A stretch of 64,000 nucleotides of DNA from Clonostachys chloroleuca (lineage: Eukaryota > Ascomycota > Sordariomycetes > Hypocreales > Bionectriaceae). Positions 47,724 through 60,274 of this stretch are shown in pieces (position 1 is the stretch's first letter; every line of letters begins with the position of its first letter). A model generated the notes under the pieces. The model did no database searches. It worked only from the letters and a program-made list of their open reading frames with translations, and had not been told where the DNA came from. Both the position numbers and the translations under genes were made by a program. The stretch is from contig JBANAY010000001.1 of the NCBI GenBank assembly GCA_037952775.1, forward strand, positions 3,534,001 through 3,598,000, given 5' to 3'.

Positions 47724-50710
47724 ACCGAAGGGCGAGGGTTGTGTGTGAGGGAGATGAAGGCCTGGCAGACGGTCCGTTGAGGCGACGAGACTAGGTTTTC
47801 GGTACGAGGCGCGAGAGGGCCACGGTGGAGCTGGGGACCAGGAACAAAGACAAGATAACCCCCTTTTCTCTGTATCCAGGGACAGACGAGGTAGACTGTG
47901 TGAGTTCTCCTGGTACAGCTAAAACAAAACAAGCAGTGGGAGGGAGAGGATGGCGAGAGTGAAGGAGGGAGATTGGAGCGCTGGGAGAATCCTACGTAGG
48001 GGCAAGGATGGATGCAGCCAAGTCGATATTAAGAATGGAAAGCCAGCGACGGACCTACCTTAAACCTACTAACAACGGAGCTTGGATGGGGACGACGCAG
48101 CCAGGGCCTCGGCCCCTAGGAGGCTTGCTAGGCCCAGCTGGCCCAGATGCCTCGGCAGCCCCAGATTTCTGAGGCTGTGGCTAGCGTCGACTAGGTCGCG
48201 TTGAGGGAGCCACCTGGCGGCAGTTGCAGTTGCAGTGCTCCAACGAGGCTCTTGTGCTATGGAGGAGCGCCGTAGGGGCCGCAGTGGACGGAGTTTGGGG
48301 ACTGATGGGACCACCACATGCTGAGGACCTGATTCGCCTGCATTCCTGTCGCACGCACCCGGGGAAGCCGCAGGAGCCCGCAGGCCAGCGGTTGGAGCTG
48401 GGGTCCTGGCGTCTGGGCAGAGAGGATCCGAGCTTATCTTTGCTTATCCCGCGTACCTACCTGACGCAGCAGCAGAGCGCGACCGAGGAACCACAGCGCG
48501 GCTTCTGTGTGTGGGTGGCATTGTAGGACTGCCACGCGAGCACATGCGCGTGCTTCTGTTCTGGCCCGTCGCACACAGATTTCGACGGCATGTGCCATCT
48601 GACCTTCAGTCTGATAAGCACCTAAATTTCCACAATGGTCGCAGATGGATCTAAACGGGGTTTTGCGGGGGACAGGCGATTGCCGTGCCCGTAATGCGTG
48701 CGCTTGTCCATTCGGCTATCCACCAGCCAAGGGCTTAGCAGGTCATCCCCACGGGCATGTGAAAATACTCCCTCTCAGTTCTCCAAGCTTAAGTGTACGA
48801 CTTCACGACACGTTCTTGAGGGCCTGGGAAGATCAACGGGCGTCCACTCTTGGGGAAATTGTCTCCGTAGGTCTTTGCTCAGCTCTGGACAAACACGATA
48901 AATGCGATTGGTACTCACCCCTAGCCGGAGCCTGCAATGCTTGCTTTTGGCTCACCCTCCTTGGTACTAGCCCATCAGCTGTGGCGCACAGATGATCTGC
49001 ACGAGTGGTTGCTGGGCTGACATCTCCCGCTGATGACAAGCTCCTTACAAAGTAGGCCTATCTCACAAGGGCAAAGGTAATATTGAACCTGGATTGAGCC
49101 TGGCTAGACCACAAGCTGGACTATTGCAAATGTGCAGCTGGCTGCGTTCATGCGTAAGCTTAACTCAACGCGACTACTACTTCATACCCTATAACATTGC
49201 GAGTTGGAGATGTGCTGGCAGATCACATTCAATAAACCCTGCAAGCTCTGCATTTGCGGAGCCATTGCGTGCCTCCGTCGTGCCTACCGAACAAGGGTCT
49301 TTCCAATCTTTGTTACTGCCACGTTCTACCGTAGTATTTGATGATAAAAACAAGGTGGCATTGAGTCAATGACCAGTGAGAAACACTCCGAATTCCTAAC
49401 GTGTAGTAGCATGGTCGCCTTCAACTAGCAGACGGACTGAGACAAGCCGAGCTGAGAGGAGGGGAAAATGAAGACCGTCCAAGGCTAGGCCAAAAGAAAG
49501 GAAAATAATGTGGTTAAGAGACAACTCCCTTCTTATCACACCTTTATTGAGTGAAGTTGTGACTGAGGAGAGCAGCAAGTTCATTTCGCTTGTCTCCTGA
49601 TGCAGACACAACCCGGCTGAGGGGAAACCGATTTACGAACAAACCAGGAGAACATCTACACCTTAATCAAACATTTGCCGGATCATCTTCACTCTGAGCC
49701 TCCCATTCTGCATTCCAGCCATTGCCCACCACACTACCTCATCACAATGTCTCACCTCCCGCCCACACAGCTAGGCCAACTCGAGCAATGTTCGGCGGAA
49801 CCATCGTGCGAATGTATCAAGTTCACGTGGGGTCTTTGTGGTCAATTTTTAGAAACATGCATATCTCTCATTACGAGCCGTCGACAAGCGCCTCTATCCC
49901 TCGTCTCGGGAGGCGGAAGGCCGCCGTAATGGCCGAGCCATTTGTGCCCTTCACAATTTCCCACGTTGCCATTATCTCCTCCCGCCTTTTGGAGCCCACC
50001 CGCGGGTTCGCAATCGCCTAGAGAGATCATCGCGCTTTCACCGTCAGCTTGGCACGGAAGCTAGATGTTTTCCAGTATGGCTGCCGTCGGTGTCGGCCGC
50101 TTTATTCCCCCTGGAACACACAGTTTCACACTGGTTGCTGGGTCTCAGACGAGTGCCGATCAAGTGCAAGCTGGGGATGGTAGAGAAGAAAGGTGAGAAA
50201 GGGGAGAAAAATCAACCCAACCAGAGAAGAAAGGCCCGGTACAGAACATGCCGATGAGCCGTGCCATCGCCAAAAGATGTCTCCTAGAGGTCAAGGAGGG
50301 TTGGGACTCGATTTTGGGGGAACTGGTTCAAAAGGAAGCGGGCTGACCCATCCGCCCATTCCCAAGCATCTGGTTCTTTTATGTGATCAACGTTCCATGA
50401 CCTATCTGTCTCTTATGACCCTCCCTTGTGTTCCTCCTTATCTCGCTTTTATACTCCCTTCCTGCCCAACTCGACTCGGTTTCCCCTCTCTGAACGAGAG
50501 CACGTGTTTGTGCCGTTTGAGATTGTCTACAAACCGGCGTGGCTTGGTCTATTTCATAGCTGCCTTGCTCGTACTGCTCTCTCAGTCCAACGGTGTCCGG
50601 GGATAGCTCTACATATGAGTCTCCTGGCCCTACCAGCGCCTCCGCCTACGAAGCACTCGTTGCAGTCCGCCGAAGATCGCAGGCCGGCCGCCTCTAACGA
50701 CACCTTCAAG
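47724..50710. other. Divergent intergenic region, ACS and MARVEL genes
   Basis: 3.0 kb without a supported gene. Short frames occur on both strands but none has family resemblance. It should contain both promoters. Confidence 0.5.
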
Positions 50711-51339
50711 ATGGACAGAACTGCCGTTGTAATCCTGAGATTCTTGCAGGGGGTGGCTGCCCTGACGAATCTTGTCCTATCATCACTCGGTAGGTTGCCC
50801 CCCGCCTAAGACGAGATTATGCCAAAGACAATAGGCAGTGGCCTGTATCTATTCGGGATGACTGGACTTCGAAATTGAGAATACGAAGAGTAAACGAGGA
50901 GATTGGCCGTACTGACTTCGTTCATTCTTCGCTCGCAGTTATCAATTGGTACTTACTACGCTCACCGATGCCATCGCCAACATCCCTCAACTTCCTCACC
51001 TTCGCTCCGGCCTTCTCCATCCTCTCCATCATATACCTGGAACTCGCCCCCAAGCGCTTCCCGCAAGGCTGCCACCCGTTCATGCTGCTGGCCATCGAGG
51101 CGACCAACACGATATTCTACTTCACGGGCTTCATCGCGCTGGCAATCTTCCTCGCCAAGCTCGTCTACTGCACGGGCTCGGTGTGCGCCGTCGCCCGCGC
51201 CACGTCGATCCTGGCCGCCGCCGAGTTCACCTCCTGGATAGCGTCGACGATCCTGCTCGCCAAGAAGATCTCGCAGATGGGCCTCAAGGGCGATCGGGAA
51301 CCGCAGTCGGAGTCGGAGACGCCCATGAGCGAGGTGTAA
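50711..51339 (+). CDS. MARVEL-type four-helix membrane protein
   Basis: Exons 50711-50789 and 50939-51339 give 159 residues. Four hydrophobic segments are seen at about residues 5-26 (VVILRFLQGVAALTNLVL), 43-60 (FLTFAPAFSILSIIYLEL), 71-97 (LLAIEATNTIFYFTGFIALA) and 103-127 (VARATSILAAAEFTSWIAST). The tail is short and polar, rich in Ser and Glu. This layout and the start MDRTAVVILRFLQG fit the small MARVEL-domain proteins of filamentous fungi, whose function is mostly unknown. The sequence GTACTT at 50949 could serve as another donor, but it is not needed to keep the frame. The coding GC content is high in exon 2. Confidence 0.75.
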
Positions 51340-52854
51340 GGGTCTACCGGTCGCAAAGTTTTCTTGGTGGCGGGATGCTTCGAGTTCCTGTCCTTTCTTT
51401 TTCCTTCACTTCTCTATAGTCCAACGACGATGTGATACCACGAGGCCAATTTGATCAGGCCCTTTCTTCTGCCCCCTCTTTTTTTTTTCTTTTTCTTTGT
51501 TCTTTTTTCTTGTTCTTTCTTTCTTTTCTGGAACGGCCTAGGGAAATGTCTTGGATGTGTTCGGGCAAATTAAAAAAGGACTCGTCACCGATGGCTATGA
51601 GCCACATCGGTGCGTTGACATGTGTTAGATGCCTAATTGCTTATGACCCTTTTCATCTTTATTGTTCCGGCCCAGGAGTATCATACTTGTCCGATTAGGT
51701 CTATTCCATGGAATCTGACGCTGATATTCCGAAGAGAGAGAGGTCAATTTAACCTGGGCCTCCCGTTCTTCCCATTTTGAGAGTAGCGGTGGATGTGATG
51801 ACCTTCATTCTTACGGGTGGTGCCTTTTGGTGAAAGCTGAACGTGTGAAGATGGGGACCTCTATGGCTGGAATATACAATTGAAGGGGAAGACGAAAAAC
51901 GCGGGGTAGGTGAGTAATTGGGTGTGTGCCCATTGCGACTAACTGGTTCCGAGGTGAAGGTGTGTCTATACGTACCTTACCTGAGTTCGGGAGGAATCAA
52001 TACGAAAATACTGGCATACGGATATGCTGTGATCACTCCTCGTCGTTCGAGTTTACCTTGATAATCATGTAATCTCCGCGTTTGTTCAATTTTGTAGGCA
52101 GCCAAGCCTCGTGGGTTGCTGCAAGGGCTGTCAGTCATCGGATACGCACCGCACCCACTGCAACATTTATGCTTTACACTACGTACAGAGAACAAGGGCC
52201 TATGCCTATGCAGGACCCGCGGCTGTCTTCCAATGTGCTTCTTCGAGGGTCGCGGGACGGGCTAGCCGTGTAAGCAGAAGCAGCCCTGGATCGGCTCCTA
52301 TTAGCGAGCCCCATTTCACCCCATAGCGCCACGCAGGGTTCTCCCACCATTATTAGGGACAATCACACCATCGACCCGACATCCTTCTGGCACTAGGTCG
52401 GATTTCGTCGCGATTGCCATACATTCGTTTGGGATGCCGTCCTCACATGGCGCCAGATATGGGCAAGGCCGATGACGTGCTTTGCTCAAAGCGTGCCTTT
52501 GCCCCTCCCGTGAGGGTGTCCAGGCCGCGGTCGGAGTTGGATCATGGTGGGATGGTGGGGGGTTTGCGATGGGAGAATGAGGTCTGTATGGCGGGCCAAG
52601 GTGCGAGCTGGTAATAAAATAATGTCTTGTCTTTGAAATTAGTGACAGGCCAAACAAGTGCCTCATTGCGTGAGCTGCATTACCCCTCGCCTGATATGAG
52701 TGGCGGTTGAGCGGGAGGACGTTCAGCCCTCCCACTATTAAACCTTCTTGATCGTCCTCTTCCGCTGGCGCTGTCTCGTACCGTCCCCCTCCATTTCCTG
52801 TTCCTCTATACCCTCCTCTAGCAGTCCTACGCAGGCTTTCTGAAGATCTTCACA
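51340..52854. other. Intergenic region, MET17 promoter
   Basis: 1.5 kb without a supported gene. A pyrimidine-rich stretch lies at 51470-51530 just after the MARVEL gene. The part from about 52300 holds candidate sulphur-regulator sites described separately. Confidence 0.5.
52447..52456 (+). promoter_or_regulatory. Candidate CYS3/MetR binding site
   Basis: ATGGCGCCAG matches nine of ten positions of ATGRYRYCAT, the binding consensus reported for the Neurospora sulphur regulator CYS3. It lies about 400 bases upstream of the O-acetylhomoserine sulfhydrylase start. A weaker match, ATAGCGCCAC (eight of ten), is at 52323-52332. Function is inference from motif and target. Confidence 0.4.
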
Positions 52855-54627
<1,773 letters not shown>

Positions 54628-55164
54628 ATTGTTGCTTGTCCCTGATAACCGAGACATAAACAAGATAGCGAGGAAGTGGAAGGGAGGCGAGAATAGGCAT
54701 GGAAAGATCGAGTCGATCACAATACCCCTGGAAAGATATAAGAGATGGCATTGGCGTTGACAATGATGATGTATTTATTACCTATTACTTACTACCTTGC
54801 AATCTCTGCTGGAATGAGACCTAAACGAGTAAAAGGAAATAAGCAAAAGATGATTCGAGCAGAGACATGTGTGAATGAATGATAATTTGGAGCCTGCGAA
54901 AAGTTGAAAATAGAAGAGATTGGTGCATTTGATGCTGGGAAGGTATGTAGAGGGGATGAATCATAAAGTCCGGGAAGAGTGGGTCCCCCAAGTCATGGAT
55001 CCTGTGAGCTGGAGCTTGGATGTCGACAACGTCGCCGATTGACAGCTTCCATCCTGAATACCTCTAACCCACCACCTCGACCTGAACCATCGGCCCATCC
55101 AACCCCGTCGTCGTCGCCCAACCTCCCAACCCACCTCCCGCGACACACTGATTCTGATCTCAAC
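54628..55164. other. Intergenic region, EMC7 promoter
   Basis: 537 bases between two genes on the same strand. The last 100 bases before 55165 are C-rich. The minus-strand open frame across this region and EMC7 is a composition shadow. Confidence 0.5.
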
Positions 55165-55976
55165 ATGCGCCTGGAAGCCGCCTGCCTGCTGGCCTTCATC
55201 GCCAGCGCCCTCGCCGCCGACCTCACCATCTACCTCCCCTCCAAGCCCAACCCGTGGTCGCTGCCCCCCAGCACCCGCGCGACCCTCGACTCCCTCGGCG
55301 AGCACTACTCCGCCCCCATCTCCTCCCTCAACACCTTCGTCTTCAAAAACGTGACGGCCCCCGGGTCCTACCTCGTCGACATCCACTGCGCCACCGACAC
55401 CTTCAAGCCGCTCCGCGTCGACATCGCAGCCGACGGCAAGGTCGACGCCTGGGAGACCTTCCGCGGCAACGACTGGGGGAACCGCGGCGAGGCCATCCCC
55501 GTGCAGGACGGCGGGGCCGTCGAGGCCAGGTTCCTGATCAAGAAGAACTACTTCCAGGAACGGCCCAAGTGTGAGTTCCGCCCTCGGTTCCTGGTCCTTT
55601 GCCCCAATGGACAAATCTAATTTACTGACTCGACCTCTCAAATTTAGTCTCAGTTCTCACCATCTTGAAGAACCCAATGATCCTGATGGGTCTCGTCAGC
55701 ATGGGCATCTTCATCGGCATGCCGAAGATCATGGAGAATAGTAAGCCAGACCCCCCGCTATAGTTTTTTTAACAACTTTTCATTAACACGCCAATTCTAG
55801 TGGACCCGGAGATGAAGGCTGAGTTCGAGGCCAGACAGGCCGAGGGCCCTCTGAGCGCCTTGATGGGCGGTGGCGGCAACCGTGACCAAGGCTCGTTTGA
55901 CATGGCTGGATACCTTGCCGGATCTAACAAGGAAGACGGCAACGGAGGGAAAAAGTCACAGGGAGTACGAAGGTAG
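55165..55976 (+). CDS. EMC7: ER membrane protein complex subunit 7
   Basis: Subunit of the EMC insertase, which helps insert transmembrane segments in the endoplasmic reticulum. Exons 55165-55570, 55648-55740 and 55801-55976 give 224 residues. A signal peptide is clear at residues 1-18 (MRLEAACLLAFIASALAA). The lumenal part to about 135 is the beta-sandwich (DUF2012-like) fold with FVFKNVTAPGSYLVDIHC. A single membrane helix NPMILMGLVSMGIFIGMPKI starts at about 144. The cytosolic tail is Gly-rich, with QAEGPLSALMGGGGNRD. The size and order match EMC7/Sop4 proteins. It is convergent with the WW-domain gene. Confidence 0.88.
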
Positions 55977-56445
55977 AATATGATAGGAGGTTTTAAAACG
56001 TCATCGAATAGTCCATGGTTATGAAAGTCTACCCACAGGTCAACTATCCTCAGCTGTCACCTAAAAGAATACACCAATGCTTGTCCATCCGTTCCAATCG
56101 ACCTTTTTTTTTTTTTTTTTTTTTTTTTTTGAAGCGAATCAATTGTACCGAATTGAAGATACATAGTTCTACGTAGATAAATGGTGCTTAATATGAATGT
56201 ATGTATGACCAAGGGTATTTCTTCTATGAGTGAATATTGCATCTGTGTCTCATCAGACTATAGCCACCTTTTGGCCATATATCATCTTTGTATATGTACG
56301 AATATAGGGATGGAGATGAGAAGCGGCCACCTGAGTCATCGGGTTCATTACCACAACGAAAGATCTGCTTCTCATGACAAACCACCTGCTTGGGCGACCA
56401 GCCCGGTTGATAGAGACTGGTAAATCCCGTATAGGTACGATGTGG
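55977..56445. other. Convergent 3' region between EMC7 and the WW gene
   Basis: Spacer with an uninterrupted run of 27 T at 56104-56130 on the plus strand. No gene is seen. Confidence 0.5.
56104..56130. repeat. T27 homopolymer
   Basis: Twenty-seven consecutive T on the plus strand (A on the minus strand) in the convergent spacer after EMC7. Confidence 0.85.
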
Positions 56446-59021
56446 CTAGCCATCAGCAGCCATCAAGCCATCGCCGGACATTGGATGGAATCTACTTGTG
56501 AAAAACTACGTTAGCTTAACGTTTTCCACAAGAGACACGTAAAGGAGGCTAAACATGGGACGCGGAACATACGGGTGATTGGACATGTTCTCCTTAGCCC
56601 GGTGCTTCTGGGCGAGTTCATCATCCTTTGGGAACAAGCTCTTTAGACAGCGGGGGCGGTTGGAAGATCCCATTGGGACTGTTTAGTATGTAGGTTTACG
56701 TAGAACCTAAGACTCAGTTAGTTGTGGGCTACTCATGCGGTAAAGATGATTCTTACCAAGTTTGATACTGATCATTGAACCTAGCTGCCCATCCCTCGGG
56801 AACCTGGGGAGCGCCGGGCTGCTGAGGCTGCTGAGGCTGCTGAGGTTGCTGAAACTGCTGGGGTTGTTGAGGTTGCTGAGGCTGTTGAGGTTGCTGAGGC
56901 TGTTGAGGTTGCTGAGGCTGCTGAGGCTGCTGAGGTTGTGGAGATTGCTGGAACTGTTGAGGCTGCTGAGGCTGCTGCTGGTGTACGACGCCAGGGGCAA
57001 CTCCAGGTTGGGCACTAGGACCAGGAGTTGCTGGTGCTGTTGGTTTATCCCACTGAGATTGCTTGGTAGCAAGGTTCACATAAAACCTATCAATTGATAC
57101 TTTGGTTAGGGATTGCTTTGAATGAACTAGTGTTCCTCTAGGAGAGGACTTACCAAGTCTGATACTGGGCATTGAACCGAGCCGCCCATCCCTCAGGCAC
57201 TTCAGGCGCACCAGGCTGAGTTGGTGCTGGGGGAGTGGGTTGAGGCTGGGGTTGAAATGAGGATTGGGCCTGAACCTGGGGTTGAAATGGGGATTGGGCT
57301 TGGACCTGGGGTTGAGGCTGGGGTTGGATTTGAGGGCTCTGGGTTACTGGAGACTGATGTTGCTGTGGTTGAGGTTGAGGTTGGTGTTGGAATGGAGATT
57401 GGGGTTGAGACTGAGGCTGAGGCTGAGGTTGAGCTTGGAATTGAGCTTGTTGAGGCTGACCAGCACCTGGGCTGCCAAATTGCTGAGAATCCGGGCCAGG
57501 CGTGGCAGGAACAGTCGGTTTGTCCCACTGAGACTTCTTTGTAAAGGTGTTCACATAGAACCTATATCTTGAGTCAGCAAGCTTCTCTATGTACTTAGGT
57601 GTCGGTCTTCCAATGAATCAACTTACCAGGTCTTGTACTGTTCATTAAATCGAGCTGCCCACCCCTCGGGGACTTCTGGAGCACCGACAGGATTGTTCAC
57701 CGAGGGAGAGGTAGGGCGGGAGGCAGAGCTAATAGAATGCTGAGGAGTATGAAGGCTCTGGCTCTCGCTGGCGGGCGTTGCCGGTGCTGTTGGCTTTTCC
57801 CATTGAGACTTCTTGGTGAATGTGTTCACGAAGAACCTAAGATGACCTCTTGTTAGCTTTCACACTCACCCAACATGCTAAGCCCAACTATATTCATAAC
57901 TTACCAGGTCTTATACTGGTCGTTGAACCGAACTGCCCATCCCGCAGGAACTTCCGGAGCACCAGGTGGGTTGTTTGCCGCAGGTGGAGTGGACTGAACA
58001 GGCTGGGGAGTAGGTTGGACAGGTTGGGGAGTAGGATGAGGCGCAGGCTGGGGAGCAGGCTGGGGAGCTATATGAGCAGGCTGCTGCTGTGGTGTGTGAA
58101 TGCTCTGGGCCTCGCTGGCCGGTGTTGCGGGAGCCGTAGGCTTGTCCCACTGAGATTTCTTCGTATACAGATTCACGAAAAACCTACCATAATTCCACTT
58201 GTCAGCTCTCTTCGTCTATTTTCTCCTATCAACTGCCCGCGATAGATTCACGGCCACTGTGAGGGGTAGAGCCATACCAAGTCTGATACTGGTCGTTGAA
58301 ACGAGCAGCCCACCCGGCAGGCACCTCTGGCGCCCCAGGGACCGCGGGGGCACTCTGCGGCTGTGGAGAGCTCTGCTGGGAGATGTTCAGAGACCCGATA
58401 TTTGGCATTCCCTGGTTGGGGTCGGCCGGGGTTTGGGTTGCAGCAAACGGCGACGCAGCTGCGACTGGCGGAGTGGCAGCAACCGGAGGCGTGGCAGCAG
58501 CTGGGTGAGGTGCGGCAGCGACCGGTGTCGCAGGCACGGTTGGGCGTTCCCATTGCGACTGCTTGGTAATGGTGTTGACGTAGAACCTGGCAGGCCAGAG
58601 ATAACGGTATCAGCCTCTAAACCCCAATCTTTCCTTGCCATGTCTTTTCCCCCTGGTACTCACTCAGTCTTGTACTGATCGTTCCAGCGTGAAACCCAAC
58701 CAGCAGGCAGATCTGACGGAGCGCCAGGCCCAGGAGTCGGTGTCTGCGCTGGGACTGGAGCTGGAGCCGGAGTTGGTGCTTGATTCGGGGTCGCAGGCGC
58801 GGGGGCGGGACTGGGGCCGGTCGGAAGCTCCCATTGCGACTGCTTGGTGGTGAGATTAACGTAGAACCTTGAGCGAGGAAATGAGACAATCAGTATGCTG
58901 TGAGCCGACTTCGCCAGTTCGCGAGCGAGAAGATGCGAGGGGAGCTTCACCAGGTGCTGTACTGATCGTTCCACCGAGCTGCCCAGCCTGCGGGAACCTC
59001 TGGCGGAGAGTTCTTGTCCAT
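56446..59021 (-). CDS. Protein with seven tandem WW domains, frame broken once near the end
   Basis: WW domains bind proline-rich ligands; this protein is probably a multivalent adaptor, role unknown. Exons on the minus strand are 59021-58951, 58867-58664, 58586-58278, 58183-57905, 57836-57627, 57561-57154, 57086-56757, 56706-56573 and 56491-56446. The WW domains span about residues 7-40, 75-108, 178-211, 271-304, 341-374, 477-510 and 587-620. Each has the pattern P.GW..R.N.QY.TW, then F(Y/F)VN...K.SQW..PT. Every one is cut by an intron at the same codon, just before FYVN, in phase 2. Linkers are Pro/Gln-rich; the one before WW7 is almost pure P and Q. As given, the frame stops at 56643 after DLPTAPAV. 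One extra base in the G run 56652-56656 opens a further exon reading CLKSLFPKDDELAQKHRAKE and a short last exon; the total is then 663 residues. WW2 has Glu where the others have Trp before FYVN. Confidence 0.85.
56815..56990 (-). repeat. Gln/Pro-coding repeat in the WW gene
   Basis: Degenerate CAG/CAA/CCT units on the minus strand encode a long run of Gln-Gln-Pro repeats between WW6 and WW7. It is prone to length change between strains. Confidence 0.85.
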
Positions 59022-60274
59022 TCTGGCGGTCGGCGGCACAGAGACGAGCCGAGCTGGGAAGAATGACGGAGGATTCAAATGGGCGGGGAGAGATCAAAGG
59101 CCGAGGCGGCGGCAGACTATCCAAAAAATGCGCTCGCGAAATATGCTGGCGTGACGGTCATGAGGTTGGAGAGAGTCGAGGTGTTGGTTCAGGCCTCCCG
59201 AGCCATCAGACTACCCAAGCTTGGCGGAACTATCGCGGGGGAGAGCGCAAGGGCCTGTCGCCCGGACCCCCGCTGTTGGTTTCCATGCCTTGGGCGAGAT
59301 CAAGGGTCGTAATCAGCCTGGTAGGGCAGTGGGCACCGCTGCAACGGCATTACGAATGTCGGCGGGGCGTTTGCCAGTTTGCCCTGCGCCAGCCATTCTG
59401 CTGGTCTGATCTCTCCGTATATCATCTTCATGTTGCCGTGATCCTTCGGTTGCGTGCGCGGAGCCCAACCGGCCTGAACCCAATGCCTTGGACTCGCATA
59501 GGAAATAAATCGGGCATTTTGATGCCGAGCACTGGCCCTGAACTGCTCACTTTACTACCCAGACAGGGACTTTTGGAACCTCGATCCATATATATCCTTC
59601 CAGTGAGTGATGTTGCAGCGTACCTACCTAGTTCATAGAGGTCAGTGGCGGCACCCAATTGCGCAGTGCCAATGCTTGGCACTTACAAGGTAGTCTTGGA
59701 GTTGAGACTCCCAAATATTAGACTGCTTTTTTCAAAGCCGCGATCACTGTTAGCATATTATCGAGGGCGAATGGCATTCTGAAGATCGTTGGTTTATATC
59801 GTTTCATACCGCTATTACTGTAGTTGAACCGCAACGAACGCTCATAACCGCCCTTCAATCTGATGTCTCATTTCTGTTACCCAGTCGCTAGGGCCATCAC
59901 AGGCGGAAACATGCCGCGGTGTCTTGTCTTAGATCTGCAGCCACAATGCAACGCTTTGCCACCAAGCTCTCTTCGGAAAGTTTGATGGCATGGGAGGGGA
60001 AAAAAGTTCAAATGCACGGATCAATCTAGGATGCAGCAAAATGAGGTTATGTAGAATCGTATTTGGCTGTATTCGCTTGTACCAATTTCCAATGAGCATC
60101 CAGATAGATTGACCATGTCCAGTCCAGTCCCATGTCAAACTCTATATTTAAAGAAAAAGACAAAAGAGAACAACTCCTTGCGCTGATAGTACAGGCCGAT
60201 AAGAACCGCAGTCCTGTGCCTAGAAAAAGGAAGGAAACGAATGCGCCTGGGCCCGAAAATAAACACTTCAATCC
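59022..60274. other. Intergenic region, WW gene promoter
   Basis: 1.25 kb holding the WW gene promoter and the 3' flank of the transporter gene. The open frames here overlap on all frames. No gene is supported. Confidence 0.5.

Noticed and set aside
49675..50021. Small gene between the ACS and MARVEL genes
   Set aside because: Two overlapping frames without codon bias, introns or family resemblance.
54961..55641. 226-codon minus-strand frame opposite EMC7
   Set aside because: Gly/Val/Glu-rich shadow of the GC-rich EMC7 exon.
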